Position numbers and translations under genes: made by a program
Origin: Chrysaora quinquecirrha
Taxonomy: Eukaryota; Cnidaria; Scyphozoa; Semaeostomeae; Pelagiidae
Direction: 5' to 3'
DNA: 64,000 nucleotides
NCBI GenBank assembly: GCA_014526335.1
Contig: JACTAT010000051.1
Location: 1,830,997 to 1,894,996 of the forward strand
The notes under the pieces: generated by a model
The model's input: only the letters and a program-made list of their open reading frames with translations
Databases searched by the model: none
What the model was told of the DNA's origin: nothing
Shown here: one piece after another, positions 12,001 to 21,451 of the stretch
Position numbering within the stretch: the stretch's first letter is position 1
How the letters are laid out: each line of letters starts with the position of its first letter

Positions 12001-14028
12001 GGTTATACTAAGGAAAATAGCCAAAATATCCAGAAATCGAGGGTTTTGAAAATTGTCCAAAACCTCCCAAAATACCAATATAAAGCCATACTTAACCTTT
12101 TAGCCTTGTATGGGGTTATTATAATGCTTAGAAGTCCATAAAACTAAAGAAAAAGACCCCAAAATCGACCGATTTTGGCCAAAAGGTAAGGTTATACTAA
12201 GGGAAAATAGCCAAAAAGTGCCCAAATTCGAGGGTTTTGAAAATTGTCCAAAACCTCCTTAAAAACAAATATAAAGCCATAACTAACCTTTTTAGCCAAC
12301 TATGGGGTTATTGTGATGCTTAAAAGTCGATAAAACTAAGGAAAATAGACCCCGGAAATCGACCGATTTTTGCCAAAAAGGTAAAGTTATACTAAGGGAA
12401 AATAGCCAAAAATAGCCAGAAATCGAGTGTTTTGAAAATTGTCCAAAAAAAACCTCCCAAAATACCAATATAAAGCCATAAGTAACCTTTTTAGCCAACT
12501 ATGGGGTTATTATGATGCTTAAAAGTCGATAAAACTAAGGAAAATAGACCCCAGAAATCGACCGACTTTTGCCAAAAAGGTAAGGTTATACTAAGGAAAA
12601 TAGCCAAAAATCGCCCAAAATCGAGGGTTTTGAAAATTGTCCAAAACCTCTTAAAATACAAGTATAAAGCCATAATTAACCTTTTAGCCATTTATGGGGT
12701 TATTATGATGCTTAGAAGTCCATAAAACTAAAGAAAATAGACCCCAGAAATCGATCGATTTTGGCCAAAAAAGGTAATACTAAGGAAAATAGCCAAAAAT
12801 CGCCTAAAATCAAGGGTTTTGAAATTTGTCCAAAACCTCCTAAAATACCAATATAAAGCCATACTTAACCTTTTTAGTCATCTATGGGGTTATTATGATG
12901 CTTAGAAGTCCATAGAACTAAAGAAAATAGACCCCAGAAATCGACTGATTTTGGCCAAAAGGTAAGGTTATACTAAGTGAAAATAGCCGAGGGTTTTGAA
13001 AATTGTCCAAAACCTCCCAAAATACCCCAAATCGAGGGTTTTGAAAATAAAGAAAAAGACCCCAAAATGCCAAAAAGGTAAGGTTATACTAAGGGAAAAT
13101 CTAAAATCGAGGGTTTTGAAAATTGTCCAAAACCTCAAATACCAATATAAAGCCATAATTAACCGATTTTTAAGTTATACTAAGGAAAATAGCCTATGTT
13201 TTGAAAATTGTCCAAAACCTCCCAAAATATCAATATAAAGCCATACTTAACCTTTTATTATGGGGATGCTTAGAAGTCCATAAAACTAAAGAAAATAGAC
13301 CCCAGAAATCGACCTATTTTGGCCAAAGAGGTAAGGTTATACTAAGGAAAATCGCCAAAAGTTGTCCAAAATCGAGGGTTTTGAAAATTGTCCAAAACCT
13401 CCTAAAGTACAAGTATAAAGCCTTGATTAATCTTTTCAGACATCTATGCGGTTATTATGATGCTAAGAAGTCCATAAAACTAAAGAAAATATACCCCAAA
13501 AATCGACCTATTTAGGCCAAAAGGTAATGTTATACTAAGGAAAATCGTCAAAAATCGCACAAAATCGAGGGTTTGGAAAACTGTCCAAAACCTCCTAAAA
13601 TACAAGTATAAGGCCATAATTAACCTTTTAGCCATCTATGGGGCTATTATGATGCTTAGAAGTCGTTCAAACTGAAAGAAATACACCCAAGAAATCGACC
13701 AATTTTTGCAAAAAAGGTAAGGTTATACTAAGGGAAAATCGCCAAAAGACGCCCAAAACCGAGGGTTTTGAAAATTGTTCAACAGCCTCCTAAAATACAA
13801 ATATAAGGCCATAATCAACCTTTTGAGCCATCTGTGAGATTATTATGGTGCTGAGAACTAAGGGAAAATCGCGAAAAATCGCCCAAACTCGAATATTTCA
13901 GAAACTGTCCAAAACCTCCTAAGATATGGTTACAAGGCTTTAAATATCCTTTTTAGCCCCAAATGGTGTTATTATGGTGACTAGAAGTCCATAAAACTGA
14001 AGAGAATAGACTCGAGAAATCAGCGAAA
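3003..14028. repeat. ~195 bp tandem satellite array, about 56 units
   Basis: The same unit recurs at roughly 195 bp spacing; for example the phrase ctatggggttatta falls near 5098, 5293, 5488, 5683 and 5878. Each unit contains gaccgatttttgccaaaaag, a ggtaaggttatactaaggg stretch, cgagggttttgaaaattgtc and cataaacta-type tracts. Units at both edges (3003-3700 and 13000-14028) are more diverged, and 13000-13260 is scrambled with shortened units, as expected under unequal exchange. Higher-order repeats are present. Many minus-strand reading frames of 60-70 codons are by-products of the repeat. Confidence 0.95.
7905..8400. repeat. Satellite units with most homopolymers shortened by one
   Basis: In this patch gccaaaaaggt reads gccaaaaggt, taagggaaa reads taaggaaa, agccaaaaatag reads agccaaaatag and cctttttag reads ccttttag, while the rest of the unit is unchanged. 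Similar patches occur at about 9060-9175, 11905-12170 and 12590-12720. Correlated loss of one base from unrelated runs looks like consensus error more than mutation. Confidence 0.6.
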
Positions 14029-14174
14029 GATTACGATTTAACGTTCAATTTTTATAAATTTAATGTGTTTCAAGTAATATGCATAAACATAAGCAAAAAT
14101 ATAATTGAAATATGTGAATGAAGTTAACATTTAATTTTTTCCAATATCAATAAATTGTAGCAGGACAGCATGCC

Positions 14175-14400
14175 TAATTATAACCTCTCTATCATGTTAA
14201 ATGTAATGTGTGGACTTTCTCTTTTTCTTTCGTTCCTTTGTTCTCTCCATAATTATTTCCGTTAGTAAGTGTATATAAGTTGTATGCAATGTAAATTCTA
14301 GTCAGTCTTGAATTACGATAATGTCACAAACTTTCGTGTTCCTGGCTCCGTGCCTTCACACGTTAAAGAGAAGCAAGTAACAACAACGATCCCTATAACA
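14175..14400 (+). repeat. Left LTR-like direct repeat
   Basis: 226 bp copy beginning taattataacc and ending ccctataaca; differs from the right copy by scattered substitutions. Confidence 0.65.
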
Positions 14401-14906
14401 TAAATGGTGGAGAATCCGGTTTCTCTGTACGCCCAACTTGGTTCAGAGACAGCACCGATGCCTTAACATCATCAGAAAGAAGAACTACTTTCTTTATCGC
14501 AACAACAGGCAGAAACCTAGCAAGAAACAAGCCAACATCGCATACGGTTCGGCAGCACATCCTTCAAGAAAAGCTGGTCATCATGACACGAGGTCGACAG
14601 CAGCCCTCACCAACCAAAAGAGCTCGCATCCTTCCTTGTATAGGTGGCACCATCCTTCACATGGTCGCAGGTAGCACCATCCTTCACATGGTCGCATATT
14701 TCAACTCAAGAGTCTCACAGCCCCATCCTCCGACTGATGGTCGCTTCGTCAATTCAGATTCCTTCATTCATGGACTCAGTGTTGGTCATCTTGGTTTCTT
14801 CAACGCCTTCCTTTTCAGAACAAGCTTCAACAAATACAGAACAACTCAGAAACTGAACATTCAAATCGAACAAGTAACTATCGTTTACCGTCATACATTT
14901 GATTTT

Positions 14907-15131
14907 TAATTATAACCTCTCTATTGTTTTAAATGTCATGTATGGACTTTCTCTTCTTCTTTCGTTCCTTTGTTCTCTCTGTAATTAATTCCGTTAGTTA
15001 GTGTATATAAGTTGTATGTAATGTAAATTCACTCAGTCTTGAATTACGATAATGTCACAAACTGTCGTGTTCCTGGCTCCGTGTCTTCACACGTTAAAGA
15101 GAAGCATGTAACAACATCGATCCCTATTACA
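14907..15131 (+). repeat. Right LTR-like direct repeat
   Basis: 225 bp copy beginning taattataacc and ending ccctattaca. Confidence 0.65.
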
Positions 15132-15139
15132 TGTGCAAT

Positions 15140-15445
15140 ACAGTGGGGGTGTGCAGTATAGTGGAGGATATTCAGCATGGCGGTAGAGGGATATCATCAG
15201 TACGGTGGAGGGATATCATCAGCACAGTTGAGGGATATCATCAGTACAATGGAGGGATATTATCAGTGTGGACGGATATCATCAGTACGGTGGAGGGTTT
15301 TCAGTACTGACTGTACTGTACCGTACTGATGATATCCCTCCACCGCACTGATGATACCCCTCCACCGTACTGATGATATCCCTCCACCGCACTGATGATA
15401 TCCCTCCACTGTACTGATGGTATCCCTCCACTGTGCAGAATATCC
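15140..15445. repeat. Foldback minisatellite
   Basis: The 15140-15300 arm repeats a ~22 bp unit (ggtggagggatatcatcag followed by tac). The 15320-15445 arm holds the same unit in reverse complement (gtactgatgatatccctcc). The centre is near 15305-15320. The whole segment can fold into a long imperfect hairpin. No gene. Confidence 0.8.
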
Positions 15446-15810
15446 TCATCAAATTGCGGTATTTTCAAAGCTGAATTTTGAATGGTTATTGGAACAGCCT
15501 GTGTGCAGACTCAGAAATTTTGAAGAGTGTTTTTGTCCCGTTTGGGTCTGATCGATGGCTAATGACGGGAAATGCCCAGCTCTGAGAAAAACCCTTGAAG
15601 TATAATTAAACCAGTCACAGAGTAGAACTGACGTGAAGAAGTTTCCGGCCTCGGTATTTGAATATTGGATTCAAATCTCGGTCATGAATCGTTGTCAATC
15701 CCAAATGGTGGACCCCAAAAGCCACCTACAATATTCAGACTCACTGCTCGCTCCAAACAGGGGTCAACTAGAGAACTCTAAACATCGCAGTTCATACTAG
15801 AAAACCGGAA

Positions 15811-15960
15811 AAAGCTTTTTCCACAAGTGGCATACTACAGTGGATGGGATTCGAACCTGGACTGCATGATCAGAAAGCCAACGACGTTTCCACTGAGCTA
15901 TAGAGCTCAATGAAATCGTCGAGTAACTCTCTGAGTCATACAGCCCATACAGCTCCCCTC
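15811..15960 (-). mobile_element. tRNA-derived SINE, family 1
   Basis: On the minus strand: gagctctatagctcagtgga (A-box-like), then ggttcgaatcccatcc (B box), then a tail with gccacttgtgg. Further copies lie at 35563-35730, 56095-56163 and 60374-60495. Confidence 0.7.
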
Positions 15961-16029
15961 TGTTTGGCCTATCCTAGTGTTCGTCATTCATGAAAAATAC
16001 GGTAAATAGCTCTATAGTAGCTAGAGAGC

Positions 16030-16395
16030 AGCGTAGCGTAGTGGTTAGCACTTGTGCAATTTGGACTCAAGGTCTGCGGTTCAAGTTCAAGTCCAAGTTA
16101 GGGAGCAGAAATTTACAAGGTGCAAAAATCTTGCTCTCTGTGACACCGCACCAGGGTGCACAATTTGTGCCTTATTGGTGACGCTTGACGGCCTAAAAAC
16201 CCTCGTAGCGCCGACTGAATTGCTGCACACGAGTCGATATATACTCCCCAGAGAGTATAGCAAAAAATGGAAAAAGAAACAAATGGCCTGAGTTGAGGCG
16301 GTAAATAGTTGTAAAGCGCTGCTGAATATGTACAGTGATAGCAAATGGCGCTATATAAATGGCATGACCTTTACCTTTACCTTAAGGAGTATTCT
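16030..16395 (+). mobile_element. tRNA-derived SINE, family 2
   Basis: Starts with a tRNA-like head (tagcgtagtggttagcac A box, gcggttcaagttc B box). A ~250 bp body and a gcgctatataaatggcatg plus repeated acctttacctt tail follow. The short reading frames inside are not genes. Confidence 0.65.
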
Positions 16396-16417
16396 GAATT
16401 GAATTGGTGAAGTATTC

Positions 16418-17120
16418 TTAGGTGCCTAAGTGCTGCGGGGGAGGGTTGGAATTAGCGGGGGATGAGTTGTTCATGCAGGATATAATTAGTGCAGGTTGGA
16501 ATAAACGGGAAGGGGATGAAATATGTATTAGAGTACTGTTGCATTGACCGTATACCTGCCTATCTTTCTGAGCATCTCTTTCAGCCATTTCTGTTTGTGA
16601 TTCCAAATATTTCAGATGTATTTGTCGTTTCAAATCGGGGCAACTTTTATCATTAGAAAGCATCTCATCCTCCATTTTATCCCTGAAGAACAAATCGCTT
16701 TCAGTGCTGCCCGCTCTTGATTTCATCATGGCTCTCATTCTCCTCAAATTATCCAAATCTTGCTTCTCTTGAGCTTTTCGTCTCATTTCGTTTTTTCTCA
16801 GCTGGACTGCTCGAAGTTTCCTTGCCAAATTTTCTTCAGCGTTTACGGAAATGCTTCTTTTTTGTTGTTCGTTGTTTTCTCTGGTTTTCTGTCGTCGTTT
16901 TCTTGATTTGCTTAACTTTTCAGCACGTTGTTCTCGCAGAGTACGCCTCTTCATGGAAACTAAGAGCTCCCTTTCTTCGCATCTCTCCTTTAATGCTCTC
17001 AGCTTCTCCAATTCCATGCGTTCTAGCATTGCTGAACTCAATACGCGATTACTTGAAGATACTTCACGACCAGATTCCAACCCTTGTAAGTTCTCTTGTG
17101 CACACCTTGCAATCGATAAT
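16418..17120 (-). CDS. Unrecognised gene, exon 2 (basic coiled coil)
   Basis: The acceptor ctttttccag at 17121-17122 joins exon 1 in phase 2, giving ...AAAKLSIARCAQENLQG. Residues of this exon are strongly charged and helical (ERMELEKLRALKERCEEREL, then Arg/Lys-rich repeats), a likely coiled coil with nuclear-localisation-like basic clusters. The frame runs to a stop at 16418, but a good donor (gcag|gtatac) at 16556/16555 would end the exon in phase 0 after KDRQ, so the true 3' end may be elsewhere. I do not recognise the family. Confidence 0.55.
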
Positions 17121-17227
17121 CTGGAAAAAGATATTTGATGGTTTGTGATGGTGAAGAATATCCCACAAGCACCCGTCATGCATTTCCTAAAAGTTCATAC
17201 CGGAGACGAACAGAAGAACATTGAAGG

Positions 17228-17390
17228 TGCTGTGGCGTCGTGGTGTAATCCAGCTGACTCGTGGTGTCAGAAGCTCAGTATGGTCAGGGTTCGAGCCCAG
17301 CTACGGTAGCGTCACGGCCAGGGTCGAGGTCTCGATTAGTTAACCTACTACTGAAATCCTAGCAACTGGCGCTAAAACACCATTTCACCT
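17228..17390 (+). mobile_element. tRNA-derived SINE, family 3
   Basis: Head with gtggtgtaatccagctgac and B box ggttcgagccc, then ggtcgaggtctcgattagtt and a tail aactggcgctaaa. Lies in the intron of the unrecognised gene. Copies at 42890-43075 (+) and 49650-49795 (-); fragment near 32905-32985. Confidence 0.65.
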
Positions 17391-17570
17391 TCACCTACAG
17401 TATAATAATCACCTCAAATTAAGGTGCATTCGCCACAGCAGTGCATTTAGTAGCGTTTGCAGTGAGGTTTTCTAAGGCTTACTTAAAGAACTCTTTGTTT
17501 TGTTCAACCAATCTGGTGAAGGACAGAATGCCTAACTAAAGTAAAGACAAGTATAAATATTCAAACTTAC

Positions 17571-18349
17571 TTGGCTGCAGCAGCGTCATTAACAATCGCA
17601 GGTAACTTTCGAACTCGCTTCTGCAGATTGGTCGGAATTTTCTGAGGTTTGTCTCGAGAAAGATAACTCAAATCTGGAGGACCATTGAAGGAAACATCAT
17701 AACATACTGAAGTCGTATTCCCATACTTGTCTCTTTTTACTCTTCTTCGGAAAATATATTTCTCCATCTCTCCGTTGATTCCAGGCAATGCCTTTTTGGT
17801 GGCTTGGAGTTCGATTTTATCAGCCAGCAGCTGAGCTCTGGGAACTGTAAAATCCAAGCGAACGCCTTTGCCAAAGCAACTTTCATGGTCTTGTTCACTT
17901 GATTGTTTTTCGATGTTCTCAGTTTCAGTCTTTTTAGTAGCAGCTCTTGGCTCAGTGAAATTCAAGCGAACGTCTTCAACAAGAAAGTTTCTAGCTTCTT
18001 CTTCCCTTGATTTAGTTTCCATCTCTTTAGTTCCAATCTTTTCGGCAGCGTTTAGCTCTGATTTTCTAAGCATTAGTTCAGCTCTTGGTTTGGAAAAATC
18101 CTGGCCAAAATCTCTACCAAAGCAGATTGCAACCTCCATTTCCCTCGACATAGTTTCAATCTTCGCTATATCGTCAACATCCCTGCACGATAAAATGCTA
18201 ATATCATCATTATCATCAGCAATTTGTGGAGCTATTCTCCTAAACCGATGGTTGAAGAACCCACGATGTGAGGAGATTTTTCGCTCTTCATCTTGCTTAA
18301 TTTTAGTAAGCGGTTGAATTCTATTGCGTCTTGTAAATAAGTTTCCCAT
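17571..18349 (-). CDS. Unrecognised gene, exon 1 (three DFxxPRA repeats)
   Basis: The start ATG at 18349 is in good context (aaaATGGGAAAC), giving MGNLFTRRNRIQPL; Gly at position 2 could allow N-myristoylation, which is inference. The protein carries three related ~40-residue blocks with the cores FGQDFSKPRAEL, VRLNFTEPRAAT and VRLDFTVPRAQL, each preceded by a glutamate-rich stretch. The last block leads into a basic segment (YIFRRRVKRDKYGN) and SFNGPPDLSYLSRDKPQ. The exon ends GCAGCCAA|gtaagt. A cytoskeletal or ciliary role is conceivable but unsupported. Confidence 0.6.
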
Positions 18350-18604
18350 TTTCCAAATAGGTCCGCAAACGAAATACATCTAAATCGTTTGATGAATGTT
18401 GAAATGAAATTTCGAATTTACTTTGATAAGGAAGAATTTTGTGACGTTTTATTAAGAACGAGGATTGATGCGACGTCAAATTAAACTGGATCGAATACCG
18501 CTGATCAATATCATTACAGGCTAAGTTATATTGCACTGTTGCGCCTCGAGCAATATGCTAGGCCATTCTTTCCAAAAAATAGGTCTTCTCCACCTTTGAG
18601 AGCC

Positions 18605-19270
18605 CAGTTACAAAAATGAAAATGGTAATGGTACTGGTAGTGGTAATGGTAGTGGTAATGGTACTGGTAGTTGTTATGGTACTGGTAGTTGTTATGGTAG
18701 TGGTACTGGTAGTGGTAATGGTAATGGTAGTGGTAATGGTACATGGTTAAGAGTAAGGTTTGTGCTGTTTGAGTGGATTCGTGGCAGGCTAAGTTATTGC
18801 ATTGTCAGTTCGTTTCATCGGAAGGGAGTTATACATCTACTTGGAATACGGACGAAAGAGAAACTTATTACCCGAGTCCCAGTTATCGCTCATCAAACCG
18901 AGACTAACAGAGATAACTACGGGTAAGGGGGTAAGGGAAGAAGTCAAGGCAAAGAGATACGAAATTTTTATGGCTTTCTCTGCATGTCAAAGTTTCAAGA
19001 TATCTTTGAGAGCCCAGTAATACAGAAAAGAATATTACTTTTCCAAGTAGAACTATGATAAAAAGCTACCTTCCTTTAACTATATAAAATATTGAAACAG
19101 GAGATTCAAAAATATAGATTCATGATTATTTGAACGTTTCTATCATCTCCTACTTTTCCAAGTAGATGTATAACTCCCTTCCGATGAAACGAACTGACAA
19201 TGCAATAACTTAGCCTGCCACGAATCCACTCAAACAGCACAAACCTTACTCTTAACCATGTACCATTACC
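18605..19270. repeat. Inverted duplication with microsatellite arms
   Basis: About 110 bp at 18738-18845 (ggttaagagtaaggtttgtg ... atacatctacttgga) is present in reverse complement at 19157-19262. The outer edge of each arm is a TGGTAA/TTACCA hexanucleotide tract. A ~310 bp spacer separates the arms. Part of the spacer (ttacccgagtcccagttatc) recurs near 25755, so this is likely a foldback mobile element. Confidence 0.7.
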
Positions 19271-20042
19271 ACTACCATTACCATTACCACTACCATTACC
19301 ACTACCATAACAACTACCAGTACCATTACCACTACAATAACAACTACCAGTACCATTACCATTACCATTACCACTACCATAACAACTACCAGTACCAGTA
19401 CCATTACCATTACCATTACCATTACCACTACCATTACTACCTACCATTACCATTACCCACTACCAGTACCATTACATTACCATTACCATTACCACTACCA
19501 TAACAACTACCAGTACCATTACCATTACCATTACCATTACCATTACCATTACCATTACCATTACCATTACCATTACCATTACCACTACCATTACCATTAC
19601 CATTACCATTACCATTACCATTACCATTATTACCATTACCATTACCATTACCATTACCATTACCACTACATTATATTACCACTACCATTACCACACTACC
19701 ATTACCATTATTACCATTACCACTACCATTACCATTACCACTACCATAACAACTACCAGTACCATTACCACTACCATTACCATTACCATTACCATTACCA
19801 TTACCATTACCACTACCATTACCATTACCATAACAACTACCAGTACCATTACCACTACCATTACCACTACCATAACAACTACCAGTACCATTACCACTAC
19901 CATTACCATTACCACTACCATAACAACTACCACTACCATTACCACTACCATTACCATTACCACTACCATAACAACTACCAGTATCATTACCATTACCACT
20001 ACCATTACCACTACCATAACAACTACCAGTACCATTACCATT
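19258..20042. repeat. Degenerate TACCAT hexanucleotide microsatellite
   Basis: Nearly 800 bp of accattaccatt-type repeats, with actaccataacaactaccag variants recurring at irregular spacing. Reading frames of repeated YHYHYH or GNGNGN dipeptides in this tract are artefacts of the repeat. Confidence 0.95.
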
Positions 20043-21063
20043 CTTTAATATATAAAGCAAGAAAAGATTTGAGATGAGGAAACGATTGTGAATACAGTGA
20101 ACATATCAATCATTCATTGAAAACAAACTTCCAATGTGTCAAAAAGATCTCTGGCATAATGAAGATATATAAATCCATTAGCAAACTGCAATGGCTACCA
20201 AAAGTGTTGGAACACTCTTGCTAAGGTTCACTCCTCCTTCCCCCTCTCTCTAAGACAATGTTGAGTGAGTTGGAAATTCCGAGTTGGTTTCAATTTCTAG
20301 CAATTCCGAGAGTTACTCTTATTCCGCAACGACATTGTTGAAAGGGGGACGGAGGGACCTGTGTCTTTCTTGCAAATGCTCTTGCATTATATTCAGATAC
20401 TAGTAATTCAACTCCTAAGTGCCCAATTGCAAGCCCCCTCTCTTCACGTATACACTCTGTTTGTGTGTTAGAGCTACGGACTATGGGGCCCAACTGCACT
20501 GCCTTTCAACTGCTTGCTGACAAAGTTTGTCAAACAAAATTCCGACTCTCCCGTTTACTGGGAACCCCTTGCCAAATAGATCCAAAATTCTTGTCTAACG
20601 TAAAGCCCCGACTATTCCAACTCCCAGCAATTAGGCACTTTAGAGTACTTGGGATCGGGGATATTCCAACTACCTTTGGCAACCATTGTATCTATTTAGT
20701 AAGGAAATTATTTAACTTGGCTCTACAAATCTATTACATATATACATAGGTAGTTCAAATGTCTGGTTAAGAAAAAATCAGATATCCTATACACTCAGTG
20801 CTGTAGTCATATCCCTCCAAAGCTCCAGGCTTCTTTCACTTTTTAAAATTATATTTCATTATGTCCACTTATTAAAATAGTCCTTATCATTAACAATTAT
20901 TTTCATTTTTGACTCCTCGACACGAATGCTTTGTAGTTTTTAGGCCTTCTGCCCTAGGAAAGCTTTAAAATTCCAAAATGTACTCAGTACAGGGCTACTG
21001 TTTTCATCCTGGGCTTTGTTAAATAAAAAAAAACTGTTACTTCTGATACTTTAGAAATTAAGT
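20043..21063. other. Intergenic region 3' of gene A
   Basis: No gene seen. About 20480-20670 (agtttgtcaaacaaaattcc ... cccagcaattaggcacttta) resembles 45785-45905, so a dispersed repeat is present. Confidence 0.5.
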
Positions 21064-21069
21064 TTTATT
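21064..21069 (-). terminator. Polyadenylation signal AATAAA of gene A
   Basis: AATAAA on the minus strand begins 11 bases after the gene A stop codon; it implies a very short 3' UTR if used. Confidence 0.5.
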
Positions 21070-21080
21070 CCTTCCTTTTT

Positions 21081-21451
21081 TTATCGCAAGTTCTGCCATG
21101 ATGAAGTTTTGTAGTCCATTCGGGCATTATAATTGTCATCTTCCTCATTGTCTGATTCGTCAAAATATTTATTTTCTGTTCCAGTGGGCGATTGATCTGG
21201 TCTATAGCGACCAGTTCGATCAATTTCTGCCTGGTAAGGAATCGTTGGATCAAATAGGGATAAATTGGGGTACAGCCGGGTCACGTGATAATGTTTGTCA
21301 GCATTCAGAAGTTTCACTCGTTCTACTGCATGCCGCGATTCGATTTTCTCGATTTTATCTCGAATTGTTTCGAATATTTCTTCAACGTCTTTATTAACAT
21401 CCTGAAAAACCATTTCACGTTCATCTGCGTTGCCTTGGACTCTGGCCCTTT
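21081..21451 (-). CDS. Gene A exon 22: cytoplasmic tail
   Basis: RARVQGNADEREMVF, a charged helix VEEIFETIRDKIEKIESRHA, VERVKLLNAD, then an acidic stretch FDESDNEEDDNYNAR before TAA at 21081-21083. The helix and VER(V/F)KL motif are shared with gene B; the far C-terminus is not. Confidence 0.85.

Larger units (their letters stand above)
14175..15131 (+). mobile_element. Short non-autonomous LTR element (TRIM-like)
   Basis: Two direct repeats of about 226 bp (14175-14400 and 14907-15131) enclose about 500 bp. Each repeat has a TATA-like gtgtatataagttgtatg, a shared gtcttgaattacgataatgtc tract and an end of the form ccctat(a/t)aca. The bases just after the left repeat read taaatggtggagaatccgg, a TGG-starting stretch where a primer binding site would lie. 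The interior codes for no gag or pol domain I can recognise, and no clear polypurine tract precedes the right repeat. A plain segmental duplication is the alternative. Confidence 0.6.

Noticed and set aside
8204..12691. Many minus-strand reading frames of 60-70 codons with near-identical proteins (GYFWLFSLSITLPFW)
   Set aside because: They are the satellite unit read in one frame; ends follow the repeat period, and no start or splice context supports coding.
3003..14028. CRISPR-like or direct-repeat defence array
   Set aside because: Units are contiguous with no unique spacers, and the window is eukaryotic.
15811..15960. Possible functional tRNA gene
   Set aside because: Has A/B-box-like motifs, but the cloverleaf stems do not pair well and dispersed copies share a non-tRNA tail; SINE is the better call. 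The same applies to 17228, 42555 and 44445.
19106..20060. Long GNGNG, YHYHY and VMVMV reading frames
   Set aside because: Direct translation of the TACCAT hexanucleotide in several frames and both strands.
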